Positions 7,874 through 18,002 of a DNA stretch of 64,000 bases are shown piece after piece. Made by a program: the position numbers and the translations under genes. The notes below the pieces were generated by a model that saw only the letters and a program-made list of their open reading frames with translations, searched no databases and had not been told where the DNA came from. Source of the DNA: Pedobacter sp. MR2016-24 (GTDB taxonomy: Bacteria; Bacteroidota; Bacteroidia; Sphingobacteriales; Sphingobacteriaceae); contig NZ_JAPIVO010000003.1 of the NCBI RefSeq assembly GCF_026239655.1, positions 310,001 through 374,000 of the forward strand. The letters are read 5' to 3'. How positions within the stretch are numbered: the first letter of the stretch is position 1; every line of letters starts with the position of its first letter.

Positions 7874-10800
7874 ATGTTTAATAAGTTTATACAGAGGCCT
7901 GTCCTCTCTATAGTTATATCGCTCATTATAGTGTTTCTGGGGGTGCTGGCTATGACCCACCTGCCTGTTACGCAATTCCCCTCTATTTCACCACCCAAGG
8001 TAAACATCACAGCAGAATATCCCGGAGCAAATGGAGAGCTGATGATCAAGTCGGTCATCATTCCGCTGGAACGCGCCATTAATGGGGTGCCTGGTATGAA
8101 ATACATGGCTTCCGATGCAGGTAATGATGGTGAAGCTTCTATCCAGGTCATTTTTAACCTCGGTACAGATCCTAATCAGGCTTCTGTAAATATTCAGAAC
8201 CGTGTGGCTTCGGTAGTAAATAAACTACCCCCACTGGTCGTGCGTGAAGGTGTTAAGATTACTCGTGAAGAGTCTAACATGCTGATGTACATCAATCTGT
8301 ACAGTAAAGATCCAAAAACCGATCAGAAGTTCCTGTATAATTTCGCAGATATCAACCTCCTTTCAGAATTAAGGCGTGTAGATGGTGTGGGTGTGGCAGA
8401 TATCCTGGGTAGCCGGGAATATGCCATGCGCATCTGGCTTAAGCCCGACCGCATGCTGGCTTACAAGATTTCAGCAGATGAGGTGCTGGAAGCATTGAAT
8501 CAGCAAAGTCTGGAAGCTTCACCGGGTAAAACTGGTGAAAGTTCGGGTAAACGTTCCCAGTCTTTTGAGTATGTACTTAAATATCCGGGTCGTTATACCA
8601 CTAAGGAGCAATATGCAGATATTATTTTAAGGTCAAATCCAAATGGAGAGATCCTGCGACTAAAAGATGTAGCTACGGTTGAATTCGGTAGTGCCATGTA
8701 TGATATCTATTCCAACCTGAACGGTCACGCCTCGGCAGCGATAACGGTTAAACAATCTTACGGAAGTAATGCCAGCCAGGTAATTAAAGACATCAAGGCC
8801 AAAATGGAAGAGATCAAAAAAACTTCTTTTCCTAAAGGGGTAGATTATGAGATCAGTTACGATGTTTCCAAATTTCTTGATGCCTCAATTGATAAAGTAA
8901 TCCACACCCTGGTCGAAGCATTTATTCTGGTTGGATTGGTGGTATTCTTGTTTTTGGGCGACTGGCGATCTACGCTGATTCCCGCCATTGCGGTACCGGT
9001 ATCACTAATCGGAACTTTTGTTTTCATGCAGTTTTTCGGAATTACACTGAACCTGATCACCTTATTCGCACTGGTACTGGCCATTGGAGTCGTGGTGGAT
9101 GACGCCATCGTGGTAATTGAAGCAGTTCACGCTAAAATGCAGGAAGAACATATTTCTGCATTGAAAGCGACTAAAAAAGCGATGCACGAAATTGGCGGAG
9201 CCATTATTGCGATTACCTTTTTGATGGCCGCCGTATTTGTACCTGTTGCATTTATGTCAGGCCCGGTAGGTATATTCTACAGGCAGTTCTCTATTACCAT
9301 GGCTACTGCCATTATACTTTCAGGTATCGTTGCATTAACCCTTACCCCTGCGCTTTGTGCGATGATGCTCAAGAACAACCATGGTGAGGCAAAGAAGAAA
9401 AAAGGGCTGGACAAATTCCTGGATGGATTTAATAACGGGTTTAACGGACTTTCAGCCAGGTATCAGAAAATTCTTGGCGCCATCATCAACCGCAGGGTAA
9501 TTACCTGGGGTCTGCTCCTTGCATTCTGTGCGGGTACCTATTTTCTAAACAGCAGTCTGCCATCGGGTTTTATTCCCAATGAAGATCAGGGGATGTTTTA
9601 TGCGATTATACAAACCCCTCCGGGATCGTCACTGGAACGTACCAACGAAATTGCAGAAAGAGTGCAGAAAGTTGCTGAACGTATCGAAGGCGTGCAATCT
9701 GTTTCTTCCCTTGCAGGATACGAAATTCTTACAGAAGGAACAGGATCCAACTCGGGTACCTGTCTGATCAATCTCAAAAGCTGGGAAGACCGGAAACATT
9801 CGGTAGACCAGATTATGAAAGAACTGGAAGAGAAATCGAAAGAGATTACCGGTGCCAGTATCGAACTTTTCCAGCCACCGGCCGTTCCGGGTTATGGTGC
9901 TGCCGGAGGTTTTGAGCTCCGTTTGCTGGATAAATTGGGGTCGGGCGATTTTAAAAAGATGGAAACCGTGAGTAAGGATTTTGTCAGGGAACTCAGTAAA
10001 CGTCCGGAATTATCGTCGGTGTTTACCTTTTACAGTGCCAGCTTTCCGCAGTATATGCTGCGGGTGAATAACGACCTGGCCAAACAAAAGGGCGTCACCA
10101 TAGAAAACGCAATGAATACGCTTTCCACGTTGGTGGGCAGTAATTACGAAACCAATTTCATCAAATATGACCGTCAGTATAAAGTGATGGTACAGGCTTC
10201 CCCGGAGTACAGGGCACTGCCCGAAGATATCCTGAAGTTGTATGTTAAAAATGACAAAGATGAAATGGTCCCTTTTTCCGCTTTCATGAAAATGGAAAAG
10301 GTATACGGACTATCTGAAATTACCCGTCATAATATGTACAATGCTTCCGAAATCAGCGGTGCCGCTGCGCCGGGATACAGCAGTGGGGCAGCAATCAATG
10401 CAATTACCGAAGTGGCCAACAAGACCCTGCCGAGAGGATTCGGGATCGACTGGGCTGGTATCTCAAAAGACGAAGTAGGTCGCGGTAATGAAGCAATTTA
10501 TATCTTTTTAATCTGTCTTGGTTTCGTTTATCTCGTGCTGGCAGCGCAATATGAGAGTTTCATACTGCCATTTGCTGTTTTGCTGTCACTTCCCTGCGGA
10601 ATATTCGGCGCCTTTCTCCTGCTCAAGATATGCGGACTGGAGAATAATATCTATGCGCAGGTTGCCCTCGTGATGCTCATTGGTCTACTTGGTAAAAATG
10701 CGGTGCTGATTGTAGAATTTGCAGTGCAGAAACACAAAGATGGTGCTTCAGTAATGAATGCCGCAATGGAAGGCGCTGCAGTAAGGTTCCGTCCTATTCT

Positions 10801-11041
10801 GATGACCTCCTTTGCATTTATCGCAGGTCTGATCCCGTTGGTATTTGCCAATGGTCCGGGTAAAATCGGTAACCGCACAATCGGCTCTGCGGCGGCTGGC
10901 GGTATGCTCTTAGGAACACTTTTCGGCGTGCTGATCATTCCCGGTTTGTACTACATCTTCGGGAAAATCGCTGAGAAACATACCCTCATTAAAGATGAAG
11001 AAGAAAATCCCTTAACAGAAGAAATTGACCACAATGTATAA
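7874..11041 (+). CDS. RND multidrug efflux permease, HAE-1 family (AcrB/MexB-like)
   Basis: 1055 aa, full length. Start MFNKFIQRPVLSIVISLIIVFLG is typical of HAE-1 pumps. TM4 carries the proton-relay acidic pair in LAIGVVVDDAIVVIE, and TM10 carries the relay lysine in MLIGLLGKNAVLIVEFA. Two large periplasmic loops are present. The trimeric pump exports drugs, detergents or dyes using the proton gradient. The last codons overlap the start of the outer-membrane factor gene by 8 nt, showing translational coupling. Confidence 0.95.
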   Translation: MFNKFIQRPVLSIVISLIIVFLGVLAMTHLPVTQFPSISPPKVNITAEYPGANGELMIKSVIIPLERAINGVPGMKYMASDAGNDGEASIQVIFNLGTDPNQASVNIQNRVASVVNKLPPLVVREGVKITREESNMLMYINLYSKDPKTDQKFLYNFADINLLSELRRVDGVGVADILGSREYAMRIWLKPDRMLAYKISADEVLEALNQQSLEASPGKTGESSGKRSQSFEYVLKYPGRYTTKEQYADIILRSNPNGEILRLKDVATVEFGSAMYDIYSNLNGHASAAITVKQSYGSNASQVIKDIKAKMEEIKKTSFPKGVDYEISYDVSKFLDASIDKVIHTLVEAFILVGLVVFLFLGDWRSTLIPAIAVPVSLIGTFVFMQFFGITLNLITLFALVLAIGVVVDDAIVVIEAVHAKMQEEHISALKATKKAMHEIGGAIIAITFLMAAVFVPVAFMSGPVGIFYRQFSITMATAIILSGIVALTLTPALCAMMLKNNHGEAKKKKGLDKFLDGFNNGFNGLSARYQKILGAIINRRVITWGLLLAFCAGTYFLNSSLPSGFIPNEDQGMFYAIIQTPPGSSLERTNEIAERVQKVAERIEGVQSVSSLAGYEILTEGTGSNSGTCLINLKSWEDRKHSVDQIMKELEEKSKEITGASIELFQPPAVPGYGAAGGFELRLLDKLGSGDFKKMETVSKDFVRELSKRPELSSVFTFYSASFPQYMLRVNNDLAKQKGVTIENAMNTLSTLVGSNYETNFIKYDRQYKVMVQASPEYRALPEDILKLYVKNDKDEMVPFSAFMKMEKVYGLSEITRHNMYNASEISGAAAPGYSSGAAINAITEVANKTLPRGFGIDWAGISKDEVGRGNEAIYIFLICLGFVYLVLAAQYESFILPFAVLLSLPCGIFGAFLLLKICGLENNIYAQVALVMLIGLLGKNAVLIVEFAVQKHKDGASVMNAAMEGAAVRFRPILMTSFAFIAGLIPLVFANGPGKIGNRTIGSAAAGGMLLGTLFGVLIIPGLYYIFGKIAEKHTLIKDEEENPLTEEIDHNV

Positions 11042-12467
11042 ATTCAAGTTATATCAATATAGTATCGCCTTCGGTGCCTGCCTTGCTGTAGCAAGTTGCA
11101 AGGTTCCCGCTGTAGCCACACTGGGCGATAGCAAACCCATTCCCCTGGCTTACGGAAATAATCAGGATACGACCAATACCTCGAACATGCCTTTACATGA
11201 GTTTTTTAAGGATAAAAACCTGGTAGATCTGATCGATACGGCAATAAAAAACAATAAGGATCTGATGATCACTTTGCAGGATATAGAAATCGCAAAGAGT
11301 GATATCCGCGTGCGCAAAGGCGCTTTGTTGCCAACGGTTGGTCTGAGAGCCGGACTTGGCGTGGAAAAGGTAGGCCGGTATACGAGTCAGGGTGCTGGTG
11401 ATGCGAGTACGGAAATTACTCCGGGAAAGGAATTCCCTGACCCGCTGATGGATTATACCATCGCTGCAACTGCAAATTGGGAAGCAGATATCTGGAAAAA
11501 GCTGCGTAATTCTAAGAAAGCTGCAATGAGCAGGTATCTGTCCAGCATCGAGGGTAAAAACTTCGTCATCACTAACCTGATTGCCGAAGTGGCCGAAAAT
11601 TATTACGAGCTGCAGTCGCTGGACAGTCAGATGGACATTGTAAAACAGAACATCAAACTGCAAAAAAATGCACTGGAGATTGTAAAAGTGCAGAAAGAGG
11701 CCATGAGAACAACAGAGCTGGCAGTACAAAAGTTCCAGGCAGAGGTGCTGACTTCAACGAGTATGGAGTTCGAAATCCTCCAGAAGATCAAAGAAGCAGA
11801 GAACAAAATTAACTTTTTGCTGGGCAGGTATCCTCAGGAGATCCCGCGGGAAAAAGGTGATTTCCTTGCTTTAGAACCATCACCTGTGAGTGCAGGAATT
11901 CCTGCGCAATTACTGGCTAACCGCCCTGATATTAAACAGGCAGAACTGGAACTGGCTGCGGCGAAACTGGATGTTAAGGTAGCACGTGCAGAATTTTATC
12001 CCTCACTGGACATTTCTGCAGCGATAGGTTTTCAGGCTTTCAAACCATCCTACGTTTTCAGGCTGCCCGAGTCTCTGCTTTATTCCCTTGCGGGAGATCT
12101 GGCTGCACCGCTCATCAACCGCAATGCGATAAAAGCAGAATTCAGCAGCGCAAATTCAAGACAGCTGCAGGCCATGTTCAATTATGAACGGGTTATCCTT
12201 AACGCTTATATGGAGGTGTCTAATCACCTTTCCAAAATCAGTAATCTGGAAAAGAGTTACGACTTAAAATCCCGCCAGGTGCAAGCACTGAACAAATCCA
12301 TCGAAGTCTCTAATGATTTATTCAAATCAGCCAGGGCCGATTACTTTGAAGTGCTGATGACGCAAAGGGATGCCCTGGAATCAAAACTCGAACTGATCGA
12401 AACCAAAAAAGAACAGCTCAATGCGGTAGTCTCTGTCTACAGAGATTTAGGCGGAGGCTGGAAATAA
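11034..12467 (+). CDS. Outer-membrane efflux factor, TolC/NodT family lipoprotein
   Basis: 477 aa from ATG 11034. The lipobox is near VASCKVPA. Two repeated TolC-type halves of long helices follow, with the usual LLANRPDIKQAELELAAAK segment near the middle and a C-terminal VYRDLGGGWK ending typical of the NodT subfamily. It completes the tripartite efflux system with the two preceding genes. No dedicated repressor gene is adjacent. A strong terminator lies 22 nt after the stop. Confidence 0.92.
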   Translation: MYKFKLYQYSIAFGACLAVASCKVPAVATLGDSKPIPLAYGNNQDTTNTSNMPLHEFFKDKNLVDLIDTAIKNNKDLMITLQDIEIAKSDIRVRKGALLPTVGLRAGLGVEKVGRYTSQGAGDASTEITPGKEFPDPLMDYTIAATANWEADIWKKLRNSKKAAMSRYLSSIEGKNFVITNLIAEVAENYYELQSLDSQMDIVKQNIKLQKNALEIVKVQKEAMRTTELAVQKFQAEVLTSTSMEFEILQKIKEAENKINFLLGRYPQEIPREKGDFLALEPSPVSAGIPAQLLANRPDIKQAELELAAAKLDVKVARAEFYPSLDISAAIGFQAFKPSYVFRLPESLLYSLAGDLAAPLINRNAIKAEFSSANSRQLQAMFNYERVILNAYMEVSNHLSKISNLEKSYDLKSRQVQALNKSIEVSNDLFKSARADYFEVLMTQRDALESKLELIETKKEQLNAVVSVYRDLGGGWK

Positions 12468-12488
12468 GCATACACACACCAATGAGAG

Positions 12489-12514
12489 AGCCGGCAATTT
12501 TGCCGGCTTTTTTT
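12489..12514 (+). terminator. Rho-independent terminator of the efflux operon
   Basis: Nine-bp stem AGCCGGCAA / TTGCCGGCT (12489-12508) with a tiny loop, followed by a seven-T run. Confidence 0.9.
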
Positions 12515-12539
12515 ATGATACTCACATTATGATTGATCA

Positions 12540-12570
12540 TTGGCATTTACCTTGCTGCTGTGTATCTTTA
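12540..12570 (+). promoter_or_regulatory. Promoter for msrA
   Basis: TTG at 12540-12542 and TATCTTTA at 12563-12570 (consensus TAnnTTTG, last base differs) are 20 nt apart. AGGAAAG at 12584-12590 is an unusually good Shine-Dalgarno for this phylum, just before ATG 12593. Confidence 0.45.
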
Positions 12571-12592
12571 ATCAATCAAAAAAAGGAAAGAT

Positions 12593-13084
12593 ATGAATAC
12601 TGAAAAAGCCATTCTGGCCGGCGGCTGCTTTTGGGGCGTAGAAGAGCTGATACGTCATTATCCTGGTGTAACTTCAACTGTAGTAGGTTATACCGGCGGC
12701 GATGTCCCCAATGCTACCTACCGGAACCATGGCACACATGCCGAAGCTATAGAGATAACATTTGACCCGGCAATTTTAACTTATCGTGGATTGCTTGAAT
12801 ATTTTTTCCAGATTCACGACCCTACTACGCGGAACAGGCAGGGAAATGATATAGGCGCCTCTTATCGTTCTGCTATTTTTTTCCTGGATGACACGCAGCG
12901 TGAAGTAGCTGAAGCATTGATTGCTGAGATGGATGCCAGCGGCGTATGGCCCGGAAAAATTGTTACTGAAGTAGTACCGGCGTCAGACTTCTGGAATGCA
13001 GAAGCAGAACACCAGGATTATTTACAGAAAAATCCTTACGGATATACCTGTCATTTTGAAAGACCTGACTGGAAAATGAGCTGA
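12593..13084 (+). CDS. msrA: Peptide-methionine (S)-S-oxide reductase
   Basis: 163 aa. The catalytic GCFWG motif holds nucleophilic Cys12, and the family core ([42 protein letters not shown]) is intact. A single further cysteine near the C-terminus (YGYTCHF) can act as the resolving thiol. It repairs oxidised methionine in proteins. It stands alone, ending in a very long hairpin shared with the convergent gene. Confidence 0.95.
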   Translation: MNTEKAILAGGCFWGVEELIRHYPGVTSTVVGYTGGDVPNATYRNHGTHAEAIEITFDPAILTYRGLLEYFFQIHDPTTRNRQGNDIGASYRSAIFFLDDTQREVAEALIAEMDASGVWPGKIVTEVVPASDFWNAEAEHQDYLQKNPYGYTCHFERPDWKMS

Positions 13085-13107
13085 TCGTTGCTTACAATAT
13101 CAGCTAT

Positions 13108-13161
13108 TGTCTGTAAACAAGAGAAGGCCGCAACATTGCGGCCTTCTCTTGTTTACAGACA
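13108..13161. terminator. Very long bidirectional terminator hairpin
   Basis: The arms 13108-13133 and 13136-13161 pair perfectly over 26 bp with only two unpaired central bases. It lies between the convergent msrA and 13166 genes, 23 nt after one stop and 4 nt after the other, so it serves both. Confidence 0.85.
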
Positions 13162-13165
13162 TCTT

Positions 13166-13555
13166 TTAAATAGAATAACCATATCCTTCGGCCATTTTAT
13201 CAAACCATTGATACAATACAATCATAGCAACGATAAAAATTCCCACAAATACATACAGCCATTTTTTATCTCGTGGAGATTGTGCATTGATATCTGAGGG
13301 CTTAACCAGCACAAAATATAAACCAAATATCACCAACATGGGGCCAACCATAAGCAATTTCATAGAATAGGAAATAGCATCAGCATGCGCTTCCATTTCT
13401 TTCAGTTTCAGATAAATAAAGAAGTAACTGGCCACCGCACCACTGGCAATGAAGATCAGGCCAAGTAGCAAAGGAGAAATAGCCTTTTTCGGTTTTCTGG
13501 AGTTGTGATTTACAAATTCGTAATCCTTATTGGGATTTTGTTCAGGTAGCTGCAT
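13166..13555 (-). CDS. Membrane protein, unknown function
   Basis: 129 aa. A polar N-terminus (about 25 residues) precedes membrane segments at about 26-46, 66-84 and 100-115. No family recognised. It follows the zinc-ribbon membrane protein gene by 12 nt on the same strand, so the two are probably one transcript. Confidence 0.65.
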   Translation of the reverse strand: MQLPEQNPNKDYEFVNHNSRKPKKAISPLLLGLIFIASGAVASYFFIYLKLKEMEAHADAISYSMKLLMVGPMLVIFGLYFVLVKPSDINAQSPRDKKWLYVFVGIFIVAMIVLYQWFDKMAEGYGYSI

Positions 13556-13567
13556 AATATATGGTGA

Positions 13568-14290
13568 TTAATTCTTCGAAATGCTTTCTTCTCCGCGGTC
13601 TATTCCTTTAAAAAAGAAGCGCATGGTATCATCGCCAAAAACCATAAAATCCTGGTTCTTTTCAAATACTGTATACTTTAATGGTATTTTTTTGCTGTCA
13701 AATGCATCAGGCCGGGTAGTATCCAATTTGTCCCAATCTCCGTAAGTACTCACTTCCTTTTTTAATTTTTCTACAAAAAGTGTGTCACCGGAAATACCCG
13801 CGTAGCGAAAATAGGTATAATTGAAACCCGGGTTGGGCCCGGTGATATAGACCATCGTCCGGTACAGATCGCCCGGCTTGGGCGCCGCAATATACTTTGC
13901 CAGTAATATTTTATCCTCCGCCTGTTGATGTTTGTTTTTACCCGCAAGAAGGAAAACCAGTCCGCCAATAAGCCCTGCAAAGGTTAGCAGCAAAAGAGGA
14001 TTGATCAATATTCCCCGCCACAAGCTCAATGGTGTTCTCGTTTCTTCTTTCAGCTGATAATACCGCTGTTCCAGCTCGTCCGTCCATTTTAAGTTGGGTA
14101 TGCTGTGGTCACAGCGCGTACAGGCCGCCATGCCGAATTTATGTTCAGGCCACATTGGCATCAGCATCCAGGCATATTTCTGATAAATACCGATCTCCAC
14201 TCCTCCTCTTGAACCACATAATGGACAAGTCAGGTCAGGACAGGGTGTAACCTGATGTGTTAAGGTTCTGATCTGGTAAAAAAAAATCAT
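13568..14290 (-). CDS. Zinc-ribbon membrane protein, unknown function
   Basis: 240 aa. The N-terminal part holds two Cys pairs, TCPLCGSRGG and ACTRCDH, separated by about 37 residues, which makes a likely zinc ribbon. One membrane segment (LLLLTFAGLIGGLVFLLAG) at about 106-125 is followed by a soluble domain. Such proteins are common and uncharacterised in Bacteroidota. The start at 14290 keeps the first Cys pair. Confidence 0.65.
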   Translation of the reverse strand: MIFFYQIRTLTHQVTPCPDLTCPLCGSRGGVEIGIYQKYAWMLMPMWPEHKFGMAACTRCDHSIPNLKWTDELEQRYYQLKEETRTPLSLWRGILINPLLLLTFAGLIGGLVFLLAGKNKHQQAEDKILLAKYIAAPKPGDLYRTMVYITGPNPGFNYTYFRYAGISGDTLFVEKLKKEVSTYGDWDKLDTTRPDAFDSKKIPLKYTVFEKNQDFMVFGDDTMRFFFKGIDRGEESISKN

Positions 14291-14515
14291 GCAGCCGTTT
14301 TTCTTTGTTAAGGTAATTGCTTCAAAATTACATTTTAAAATGAAGAATCACAATGCTGAGCCATTTTGCAGCAAAAGAAACGCCTGATAGCCTGAATCAG
14401 GCAGGGATTCGTTTTAGATACTACATAGCTGCACAAAATACTAAAATCACGATTTAGCTGAAATGATTAAATATTAATCTGTCTATATTTACTGTTAACG
14501 ATAATTCAGGTTTAC

Positions 14516-15433
14516 ATGCAAAATTGGCTCAAAGCGTTTGACATTAAAGTGGTACTGGCCTTCGCTGCAGTATACATTATCTGGGGAACTACCTATCTCG
14601 CCATTAAAATCGGGCTGGAAGAAATGCCGCCCTTTTTGATGGCCACTTTCCGTTTCCTGATAGCAGGTGTACTCATGCTGGCTTACTGCCTGTTTAAGAA
14701 AGAAAATATCTTTAACAAAACACAATTCAAAAACATGATGCTGGGCGCGTTTATGCTTCTTTTTGGTCAGGGTGTGCTCTTCTGGGCCGAGCAATACCTC
14801 TCTTCCGGACTCACAGCAGTTTTTATTTCCACTTTACCTATCGCCTATATTTTGGTCGACAAAAAGAACTGGAAAAACTATTTCCATAGTAAAATGACCA
14901 TCATCAGTATTGTGCTCGGACTCATAGGTATCCTTATACTTTTCAAAGATCAGGCAGGTAACAGCCATCATTATTCAGCCAACATGAAAATTCTGGCCTC
15001 CGTCGTTATTGTGGGCTCGTGTCTCTGCTGGGCAACAGGATCACTCTATTACAAAACCATTTCATCTGACAGCTCACTATTTTGTGATGTGGGCTGGCAG
15101 CTGATTGGTGGCACGATTGCCTGTATCATGGTTAGTCCCTTCGCAGACCACTGGAGTGCTTTTCATTTTGCTGATGTATCAGTTAAAACCTGGTCAGCCG
15201 TATCTTACCTGGCTATAGCCGGATCAATTATTGCATTTACCTCCTCGCACTACCTGCTGTCCGTAAGACCACCTGCACTGGTAGGCACTTATGCCTATGT
15301 AAATCCGGTCATTGCCGTATTGCTCGGTTATTTCTTTGCCGATGAAAAGGTTTCTCCGACTCAGGTTGCCGGAATTGTGGTGATCCTGATCGCAGCCTAT
15401 CTTTCCAACACTGTTAAACTGAAAACTAAATAA
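14516..15433 (+). CDS. EamA family (DMT) transporter
   Basis: 305 aa with ten predicted membrane helices in two EamA repeats. The first repeat opens with VVLAFAAVYIIWGTTYLAIKIG, a YedA-like signature, and the second ends in HYLLSVRPPALVGTYAYVNPVIAVLLGYFF. Members export amino acids or related metabolites across the inner membrane; the substrate cannot be told. Single gene. Confidence 0.88.
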   Translation: MQNWLKAFDIKVVLAFAAVYIIWGTTYLAIKIGLEEMPPFLMATFRFLIAGVLMLAYCLFKKENIFNKTQFKNMMLGAFMLLFGQGVLFWAEQYLSSGLTAVFISTLPIAYILVDKKNWKNYFHSKMTIISIVLGLIGILILFKDQAGNSHHYSANMKILASVVIVGSCLCWATGSLYYKTISSDSSLFCDVGWQLIGGTIACIMVSPFADHWSAFHFADVSVKTWSAVSYLAIAGSIIAFTSSHYLLSVRPPALVGTYAYVNPVIAVLLGYFFADEKVSPTQVAGIVVILIAAYLSNTVKLKTK

Positions 15434-15532
15434 CTATAGTTTATTTCCTGTTATACTGACTACACCTTTGACGGTTATGGCTAATTTTAAGCCAAATGCA
15501 TGGCTGATATTTGTACGATCAAATCAATCGTT

Positions 15533-16282
15533 ATGAATTATATCACAGATCGTATGAAAGGAAAAGTTGTAGCCATCACGGGTGCAAGCAGTGGAATCGG
15601 GGAGGCAACAGCACTGATGCTGGCAGCACACGGAGTAAAAGTTGTTTTAGGTGCAAGGAGAGCAGATCGTCTGGAAGACCTGAAAGGCAGGATTATAGCC
15701 GCCGGAGGTGACGCTGTTTATATCACCACAGACGTCAGGCGTCGCGAAGATGTAGATCAGTTAGTTCAACTGGCCTGCAAACATTACGGGCAACTGGATG
15801 TCATGATCAATAATGCAGGTATCAGCCATCTTTCCCGGATAGACGAATTACAGGTAGAAGATTGGGAAGACATGATTGATGTAAACTTAAAGGGTGTTTT
15901 ATATGGTATAGCTGCCGGACTGGCCGTCTTCAAGAAACAGGGTTTCGGCCACATCATCAATATTATTTCAACTTCAGGCATCAGGATCGTACCCTTACAG
16001 GGAGTTTATGCTGGCACCAAAAATGCCGTGCGTACCATAGCTGAAGCACTCCGTCAGGAGTCGAAAGGCAAATACAGGGTAACGGGTATCTCCCCTGGTT
16101 TTGTTCAAACAGAATTAATAGACAGCGTTAAAGACCCGTCAATCAGAGCTGCCTATAAAGAGCAATCGGCAAAAATTGCCATATCACCGGATGACATTGC
16201 TGCTGGTGTAATTTATGCCATGAGCCAGCCAGACCATGTAGATGTAGGCGAAATTGTGATCCGTCCAACGGTTCAGGATTAG
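15533..16282 (+). CDS. Short-chain dehydrogenase/reductase (classical SDR)
   Basis: The 249-aa product contains the cofactor motif TGASSGIG close to the N-terminus, the NNAG motif (VMINNAGIS) and the catalytic YAGTKNA (YxxxK) with a serine just upstream. Starts are possible at 15500, 15533 and 15554. The 15533 ATG gives MNYITDRMKGKVVAIT, close to the usual SDR start. The arginine in GARRADR suggests NADP preference. Substrate unknown. It lies 34 nt before an AraC regulator gene on the same strand. Confidence 0.85.
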   Translation: MNYITDRMKGKVVAITGASSGIGEATALMLAAHGVKVVLGARRADRLEDLKGRIIAAGGDAVYITTDVRRREDVDQLVQLACKHYGQLDVMINNAGISHLSRIDELQVEDWEDMIDVNLKGVLYGIAAGLAVFKKQGFGHIINIISTSGIRIVPLQGVYAGTKNAVRTIAEALRQESKGKYRVTGISPGFVQTELIDSVKDPSIRAAYKEQSAKIAISPDDIAAGVIYAMSQPDHVDVGEIVIRPTVQD

Positions 16283-16316
16283 TACTGAATTATTTTGTTA
16301 TCTTTAATTTCAGCAG

Positions 16317-17234
16317 ATGAAAGCCTTCACGCCACAAACCCTTGTTTTTAAAAGTATTTCAGCATTGATGACTGCACTGGGTCAGCCCCTACCGCTGCAT
16401 CCGCTCATTGCACTGGTGCATTATGATCAGGCAAAGCCCAATCTGGAGCATGCCGGCAAAAACTTCCTGATCGACTTTTACAAAATCTCTTTCAAAAAGG
16501 ATTTTAAAGGGCAGGTGAAATATGGTCAGGGATATTACGATTTTGAAGAAGGCGGACTTGCCTTTTTGGCCCCGAATCAACTGGTCACTATGTCTGGTGA
16601 AGAAAGAAATTATGAAGGTTACACGCTTTATTTTCATGCAGATCTGATCAGAAACACGCATTTGGGTAAAAATATGCAGCAGTATGGCTTTTTCTCTTAC
16701 GCCGTCAGTGAAGCCTTATTCCTGTCCGAAAAAGAAAAGGAAGTCATCCTTGCCATATTTAAAAGTATCGCTACCGAACTGGATCACCATATTGATGCCT
16801 TCAGTCAGGATGTCATGGTGTCACAACTGGAGTTATTATTGAATCACAGCAATCGTTTTTACAACCGACAGTTTATGACGCGAAAAGCTGTTTATCATGA
16901 CCTGATCGATAACCTGAAGAAGTATCTCGACGCACGTCTTGAGCAGAACAGATCGTCTTCAGGCGGACTGCCAACAGTACAGGAAGTAGCAGATCACCTT
17001 CACGTATCCGCAAGGTATTTAACGGATTTACTTAAAAGCCTGACTGGTCAGAGTACCCAACAATACTTACACAGCCACCTGATTGAAAATGCCAAAGACA
17101 GACTCAGCACCAGCCGGCTCAGTATTGCCGAGATTGCTTATCAACTGGGCTTCGAACATCCGCAGTCATTTAATAGGCTTTTCAAGCGATTTACCAGCCT
17201 TTCGCCGAATGCCTACCGCCAGTCATTCAATTAA
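16317..17234 (+). CDS. AraC family transcriptional regulator
   Basis: 305 aa. The C-terminal 100 residues hold two helix-turn-helix units (PTVQEVADHLHVSARYLTDLLKSLTG and LSIAEIAYQLGFEHPQSFNRLFKR) with the usual LSPNAYR end. The N-terminal 190 residues are a cupin-like sensor domain of the sort found in regulators of SDR genes. Its position right after an SDR gene suggests it controls that gene, which is an inference. Confidence 0.9.
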   Translation: MKAFTPQTLVFKSISALMTALGQPLPLHPLIALVHYDQAKPNLEHAGKNFLIDFYKISFKKDFKGQVKYGQGYYDFEEGGLAFLAPNQLVTMSGEERNYEGYTLYFHADLIRNTHLGKNMQQYGFFSYAVSEALFLSEKEKEVILAIFKSIATELDHHIDAFSQDVMVSQLELLLNHSNRFYNRQFMTRKAVYHDLIDNLKKYLDARLEQNRSSSGGLPTVQEVADHLHVSARYLTDLLKSLTGQSTQQYLHSHLIENAKDRLSTSRLSIAEIAYQLGFEHPQSFNRLFKRFTSLSPNAYRQSFN

Positions 17235-17261
17235 AAGACACATTTGTCTAAAGATAGCGGT

Positions 17262-17828
17262 TCAGACGACCAAAGCTCCCCTGAATGCCCTGGCTGCATA
17301 ATAGGATTGTGCACCATTATGATATACGAATACCTGACCATAACGGTAATCGGCGAAGATTGCACCGCCCAGTTTCCGGATAGCAGCAGGTGTTTTTAAC
17401 CAGCTTGATGTTTTCAGGTCAAACTTGCCCAGTTGCTGCAATAAACAGTATTGTTCTTCTGACAGGAGTTCAATGCCCATTGCAGCAGCCATATCAACAG
17501 CGCTATCCCGGGGCCTGTTCTCTTTCCTGGATTCGAGTCCCTCCCGGTCGTAACAAACACTTCGGCGTCCGGCCGGGCTTTCTGCTGCACAATCGCAGAA
17601 AGTAAACGTCCCTGAATCCTGATCATACACAACCACATCCGGTTCACCTCCCGTTCTTTCCATTTCACTGAGCGACCACAATTTTTCAGGCTGAGCATCC
17701 AGCCTTGCCCGTACAGTAGCCCATTCCAGACCAGAATGACGATTAGCGTTTATCTCAAACCTGGATTGTAATGTGCGCAGCAGTTCGTTCCTGTCTTCGG
17801 CAGACAATTCCTTATTGTTATTTTTCAT
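17262..17828 (-). CDS. DUF4256 family protein
   Basis: 188 aa, full length for the family. Recognisable segments are LLRTLQSRFEINANRH at the start, the FTFCDCAAESPAGRRSVCYD block, and WLKTPAAIRKLGGAIFADYR near the end. Function unknown. It is convergent with the AraC gene, 27 nt away, and no clear terminator is seen between them. Confidence 0.85.
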   Translation of the reverse strand: MKNNNKELSAEDRNELLRTLQSRFEINANRHSGLEWATVRARLDAQPEKLWSLSEMERTGGEPDVVVYDQDSGTFTFCDCAAESPAGRRSVCYDREGLESRKENRPRDSAVDMAAAMGIELLSEEQYCLLQQLGKFDLKTSSWLKTPAAIRKLGGAIFADYRYGQVFVYHNGAQSYYAARAFRGALVV

Positions 17829-18002
17829 CAGATCATATTTGGTAAAGCATATATTTTACATATACCGCATGGCTTATTTTAAGCAGAATCAAAATAGCCA
17901 AATAAATATACAGCGCAGAATAAATATGATGCAAATTTTTTAATACTTTTAACAAGGTATAAAAATATAAACCTAATTAAAAATAACGCTAAAACTCAAC
18001 CC

